NCBI GenBank assembly: GCA_020650975.1
Contig: JAIPMN010017511.1
Location: 4,806 to 28,246, forward strand
Length of the DNA: 23,441 bases
Source of the DNA: Apostichopus californicus
Taxonomy: Eukaryota > Echinodermata > Holothuroidea > Aspidochirotida > Stichopodidae
Direction: 5' to 3'
A program made the position numbers and the translations under genes. The notes under the pieces were generated by a model, which had not been told where the DNA came from, ran no database searches, and saw nothing but the letters and a program-made list of their open reading frames with translations. This document shows positions 20,339-23,441 of the stretch, in pieces (within the stretch, counting starts at the first letter, position 1; each line of letters starts with the position of its first letter).

Positions 20339-21020
20339 GTAGGAAGGTACCCATGTATCTGGTATTGAAGTAAGAAGGTACCCATGTAACTGGTATGGAG
20401 GTAGGAAGGTACCCATGTACCTGGTATCAAAGTAGGAAGGTACCCATGTATCTGGTATGGAGGTAGGAAGGTACCCATGTACCTGGTATTGAAATAGGAA
20501 GGTATCCATGTACCTGGTATTGAAGTAAGAAGGTACCCATGTACCTGGTATCAAAGTAGGAAGGTACCCATGTATCTGGTATGGAGGTAGGAAGGTACCC
20601 ATGTACCTGGTATTGAAGTAAGAAGGTACCCATGTATCTGGTATTGAAGTAGGAAGGTACCCATGTATCTGGTATTGAAGTAGGAAGGTACCCATGTACC
20701 TGGTATTGAAGTAGGAAGGTACCCATGTATCTGGTATTGAAATAGGAAGGTACCCATGTACCTGGTATTGAAATAGGAAGGTACCCATGTACCTGGTATT
20801 GAAATAGGAAGGTACCCATGTACCTGGTATTGAAGTAGGAAGGTACCCATATATCTGGTATGGAGGTAGGAAGGTACCCATGTACCTGGTATGGAGGTAG
20901 GAATGTACCCATGTATCTGGTATTGAAGTAGGACGGTACCCAATTATCTGGTAATGAAGTAGGAAGGTACCCATGTATCTGGTATGGAGGTAGGAAGGTA
21001 CCCATGTGCTGGAATTAAAG
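20339..21020. repeat. 31-bp minisatellite, about 22 units
   Basis: Contiguous units of GTAGGAAGGTACCCATGTAT then CTGGTATTGAA. Main variants are TATCT/TACCT, TATTGAA/TATGGAG/TATCAAA and GTAGG/GTAAG/ATAGG. The length of 682 bp equals 22.0 units. All three minus-strand frames are open over most of the array only because the unit and its variants lack stops; this is not evidence of a protein. Confidence 0.97.
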
Positions 21021-21316
21021 TGGTTAGCTCTTCACATGATCAGATTTGAAGCAGGGAGAACCCAATGTGATTTGTTTTGGGTGCAGGAATTAGTTCTCAA
21101 TGTGATCAGTATTGTAGCATAGAGATTCACTGTGAATGTGATCGTTTTGAAAGCAGAAAGACTCCCCAGTGTGATCTGTATTGAAACAGGAACATCAACG
21201 TTTAATTAATTTGATATTGACGAAGAAATGTCCCCTCCCCCCCCACCCCTGCTCCCCCCGTGTGATCATTATTGAAGCAGGCAGGTTACCTTGTGATCGG
21301 TTTTGTAGGAGGAGAG
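21021..21316. repeat. Decayed flank of the 31-bp minisatellite
   Basis: Degenerate units continue past the array. TGTGATCTGTATTGAAACAG (21169), TGTGATCAGTATTGTAGCA (21099), GTGATCGTTTTGAAAGCAG (21139) and GTGATCATTATTGAAGCAGG (21261) resemble TGTATCTGGTATTGAAGTAG of the intact unit. Spacing is irregular, with a C-rich insertion at 21231-21258. Confidence 0.65.
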
Positions 21317-22482
21317 ATTGTTTTAGATCAATCCCTCTTTCAGAATCTTTTTTTTCTTTCCATTTAACGATGATAGAAGACAAAAAAATAGAAAAGAAAT
21401 GAGATGTGCATTAAATATTGACAGTTACTACTCATGGTGGTATTAGCTTGGTTTTTAGTTTCAAGTTTTTAAATCATTTGAAAACAAACTATAAAAATGA
21501 GTGATTTATAATAAAAACTTGGAAGTTAAAATGATGAGAAAGTGTGACTTGCAAACAATAGTTGTATTGTATAGTTTGTAGTCAGTGTATTTATGCTCTC
21601 TGTGGTCTGTATGATTTCATGAAATAATGAAAATTAAAAAAAAAAAAAAAAGTGTAAATGTTTTCTGTTTTTCAGAGATTAACTATCGTATGAATATAAT
21701 TCTTCATGTATTTGCTATTTGTGACATTTTCAGAAGCCTGAATAGAATTATCTTTGATCAAGTCAAATGATTTCTTGTATCTTGGTTTTTTTTTCCTTGC
21801 TTTTTTTTTTAAATTTCTGAGCATTGCTCAAAATGGGATCACATTTGATCCAATTAAGGCACTCACCTTCTTTCGTATGTAATGTACCGTATGTGTTTGT
21901 ACCGTAAGTTTAGAGAGTAATTACCTCATTAATATTCATGAGTGGGTGGGGCTTAATTGGAAATCGTCAAAAACAGCTTGTAAACACGATATCTCAACAA
22001 CCACAAGTTGATATCAGTGCTCTGATTAACTTGAAATTGATAGCATGGTTGGAAGCTGATAGTTTGTAAAAAAATAATGCACAAAACGGAGGTAAATTTA
22101 GGTCTTTGGAACGGTTTCTGTCAATTCAATTAAAACACTAGTCTTCGCGTAACTTGGACATCACAAAAAGGCAGAACAAGTTACACTACTTGATGGGGAT
22201 AATTTTGAAGCTTAATAGTATATGTCCCCATAATTCAGCGGTCCGATAACTTGTTTGCTCACGGTCCAGGATCTTCCTTAAGGATTGAACCACGACCACC
22301 CACCAGACCCCCACCCCAGACCCCCCCCCCCGCCCAGCCCCCCCCCCACGGAAATCAATGCTCAGATTAAATATTTTAATATAGCTAATTTGGACAATGG
22401 ACTTGGATGTTAAACAAAATAAGCTCCGAAAACTGCAGATAAGACTTTCGACGTCTGAAAAAATCTTGTGACCCACCGAAAA
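21317..22482. other. Non-coding sequence with C-rich tracts
   Basis: No gene recognised. It contains a 15-base A run near 21636-21651, T runs (21787-21811) and a C-rich tract (22290-22350). The segment around 21925-22150 may be a dispersed repeat (see findings). Confidence 0.6.
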
Positions 22483-22723
22483 GGAGTGTTAGCTCAGTGG
22501 TTAACGCCGGTGCCTTCCAATCATAAGGTCCCCGGTTCGAGTCACTCCAAGATTAATATATGTCGTCCAGTTACAGAGTTGTTGACAATTCATAATCATG
22601 GACGTTAAACATGAATGTAAGAGACTGACTTCGGTCATGCTTGCGGCTTTGATAAGCCAATGAGGCTTCTTCGCGAGTTCATGCTTGCAGGAGGATCTAA
22701 AATACATACATACAAATACAAAT
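22483..22723 (+). mobile_element. tRNA-derived SINE
   Basis: The head 22483-22548 folds as a tRNA relic: acceptor GGAGTG pairs exactly with CACTCC, an A box (TAGCTCAGTGG) and a B box (GGTTCGAGTCA) form an internal Pol III promoter, and an anticodon-like stem is CCTT/AAGG. The body 22549-22698 includes a hairpin (GGCTT TGAT AAGCC) followed by CAATGAGGCTTCTTCGCGAG. The tail is TACA-rich (AATACATACATACAAATACA). At 66 nt the head is short for a functional tRNA and runs into a body, so it is a SINE, not a tRNA gene. Clear target-site duplications were not found. Confidence 0.85.
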
Positions 22724-23386
22724 TGTTTCGCGAACCAAACTTGGGTCGAACCCCATATAGTTTACGGACCGTCGTATTAGTGGATCCAGACAATATTTAT
22801 CTGTATGCGGCAGTGAGGAATTTCTAAGAAATGTTTGAGCGACTTCTGGAATATTGTAAAGAGGTGAAAGATATAATATTCCTAAAACAATGTCCTCCTC
22901 AAATCCACCGTATCAGGATTATTTCTCAAACTGGCCGAGTTTAAGTGCCATCGGCGTAGCAGTACGCAGGCGCATAGTGGGTTTTGGACACCACCCTTCA
23001 GACTGCAAGAAACATTGAAGTTATGGTCAAAATGCTTTGACTATTTTACTGTCAGCAGAAAATATTCAACTACCGCAAAATTTTCTTATCTTTAGATTGC
23101 AAAAGAAAGCAAGAAGAAAAATGGAAAAGGAACACACTTTAAAAAGTTCTGGAATTTTTAATTGCTTCTCCCTCGTTTTCTCTCTTCACAACGCAGAGCA
23201 AGCAAAAATATATCACACACATACGGCATTGTAGTAGAGCGCCCTCAATTCAGGATCACTTATCTTTTCACTGCCCAATACAAGAATACGGTTAATCAAT
23301 GTGAAATCCTAAGTTTGTTACATTTAAATAGCTTTACTACGGAGAGCCAAACGTTCCATAAATGTCGAAAAAGAAAGTGAAGTGTC
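22724..23386. other. Unassigned sequence at the window end
   Basis: AT-rich with short open frames on the + strand (23037-23380) that match nothing I recognise. No RNA gene or mobile element was seen. Confidence 0.6.
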
Positions 23387-23441
23387 CAATTCGATATCAA
23401 CATGTTACAATTCGATATCAGCATGTTACAATTCCATATTG
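23387..23441. repeat. 21-bp tandem repeat cut by the window edge
   Basis: Two near-identical units, CAATTCGATATCAACATGTT(A) and CAATTCGATATCAGCATGTT(A), plus 13 bases of a third (CAATTCCATATTG). The array may continue outside the window. Confidence 0.85.

Noticed and set aside
20321..21005. Long minus-strand open frames (up to 217 codons) with repeating GTFL/YQVHGYLP-type peptides
   Set aside because: All three frames are open across the same 31-bp array, which happens when the unit has no stop in any phase. There is no unique sequence, start context or splice signal to support a protein.
22483..22548. Functional tRNA gene
   Set aside because: The head is only 66 nt, the D and anticodon arms are irregular, and it continues into a body and TACA-rich tail typical of a SINE.

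Overview
This is a eukaryotic (metazoan) genomic window. It is AT-rich and carries ten short coding exons with GT/AG introns, long introns full of minisatellites, homopolymer C/G tracts and fold-back sequences, and a tRNA-derived SINE. The protein is animal-like, and the repeat style (very long G/C homopolymers, tRNA-SINE with a TACA-rich tail, L2-like tails) would suit a marine invertebrate such as an echinoderm. That placement is a guess: no species-diagnostic sequence was identified.

Positions 124-16540 (+ strand) hold the 3' ten coding exons of one gene, the animal 3-phosphoinositide-dependent protein kinase 1 (PDK1, PDPK1). Spliced, they give 444 residues that align from memory to human PDK1 residues 96 to 556. 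The catalytic domain has no insertions or deletions (constant offset of 95) and the PH domain follows at offset 111, so the kinase-PH linker is about 16 residues shorter. The first exons (N-terminus and Gly-rich loop) lie upstream of the window. Every exon junction keeps frame, and all catalytic, PIF-pocket and PIP3-binding residues I could check are present, so the gene looks functional.

The introns hold most of the structure. Intron 1 carries a 30-bp minisatellite with higher-order periods. Intron 3 carries a fold-back element with an ACGTA palindromic core and amplified right ends, then a second element with a 73-78 bp near-perfect hairpin. Intron 4 carries a G-rich 15-bp minisatellite and an L2-like tail. 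Intron 6 is mostly a 17-bp repeat. Intron 8 ends with another L2-like tail directly before the exon 9 acceptor.

Positions 16541-23441 contain no recognisable protein gene. They hold the PDK1 3' UTR (end not determinable), a 31-bp minisatellite of about 22 units with a decayed flank, C-rich tracts, a tRNA-derived SINE (22483-22723) and the start of a 21-bp tandem repeat cut by the window edge. No CRISPR array, rRNA, convincing functional tRNA gene or viral gene was seen.
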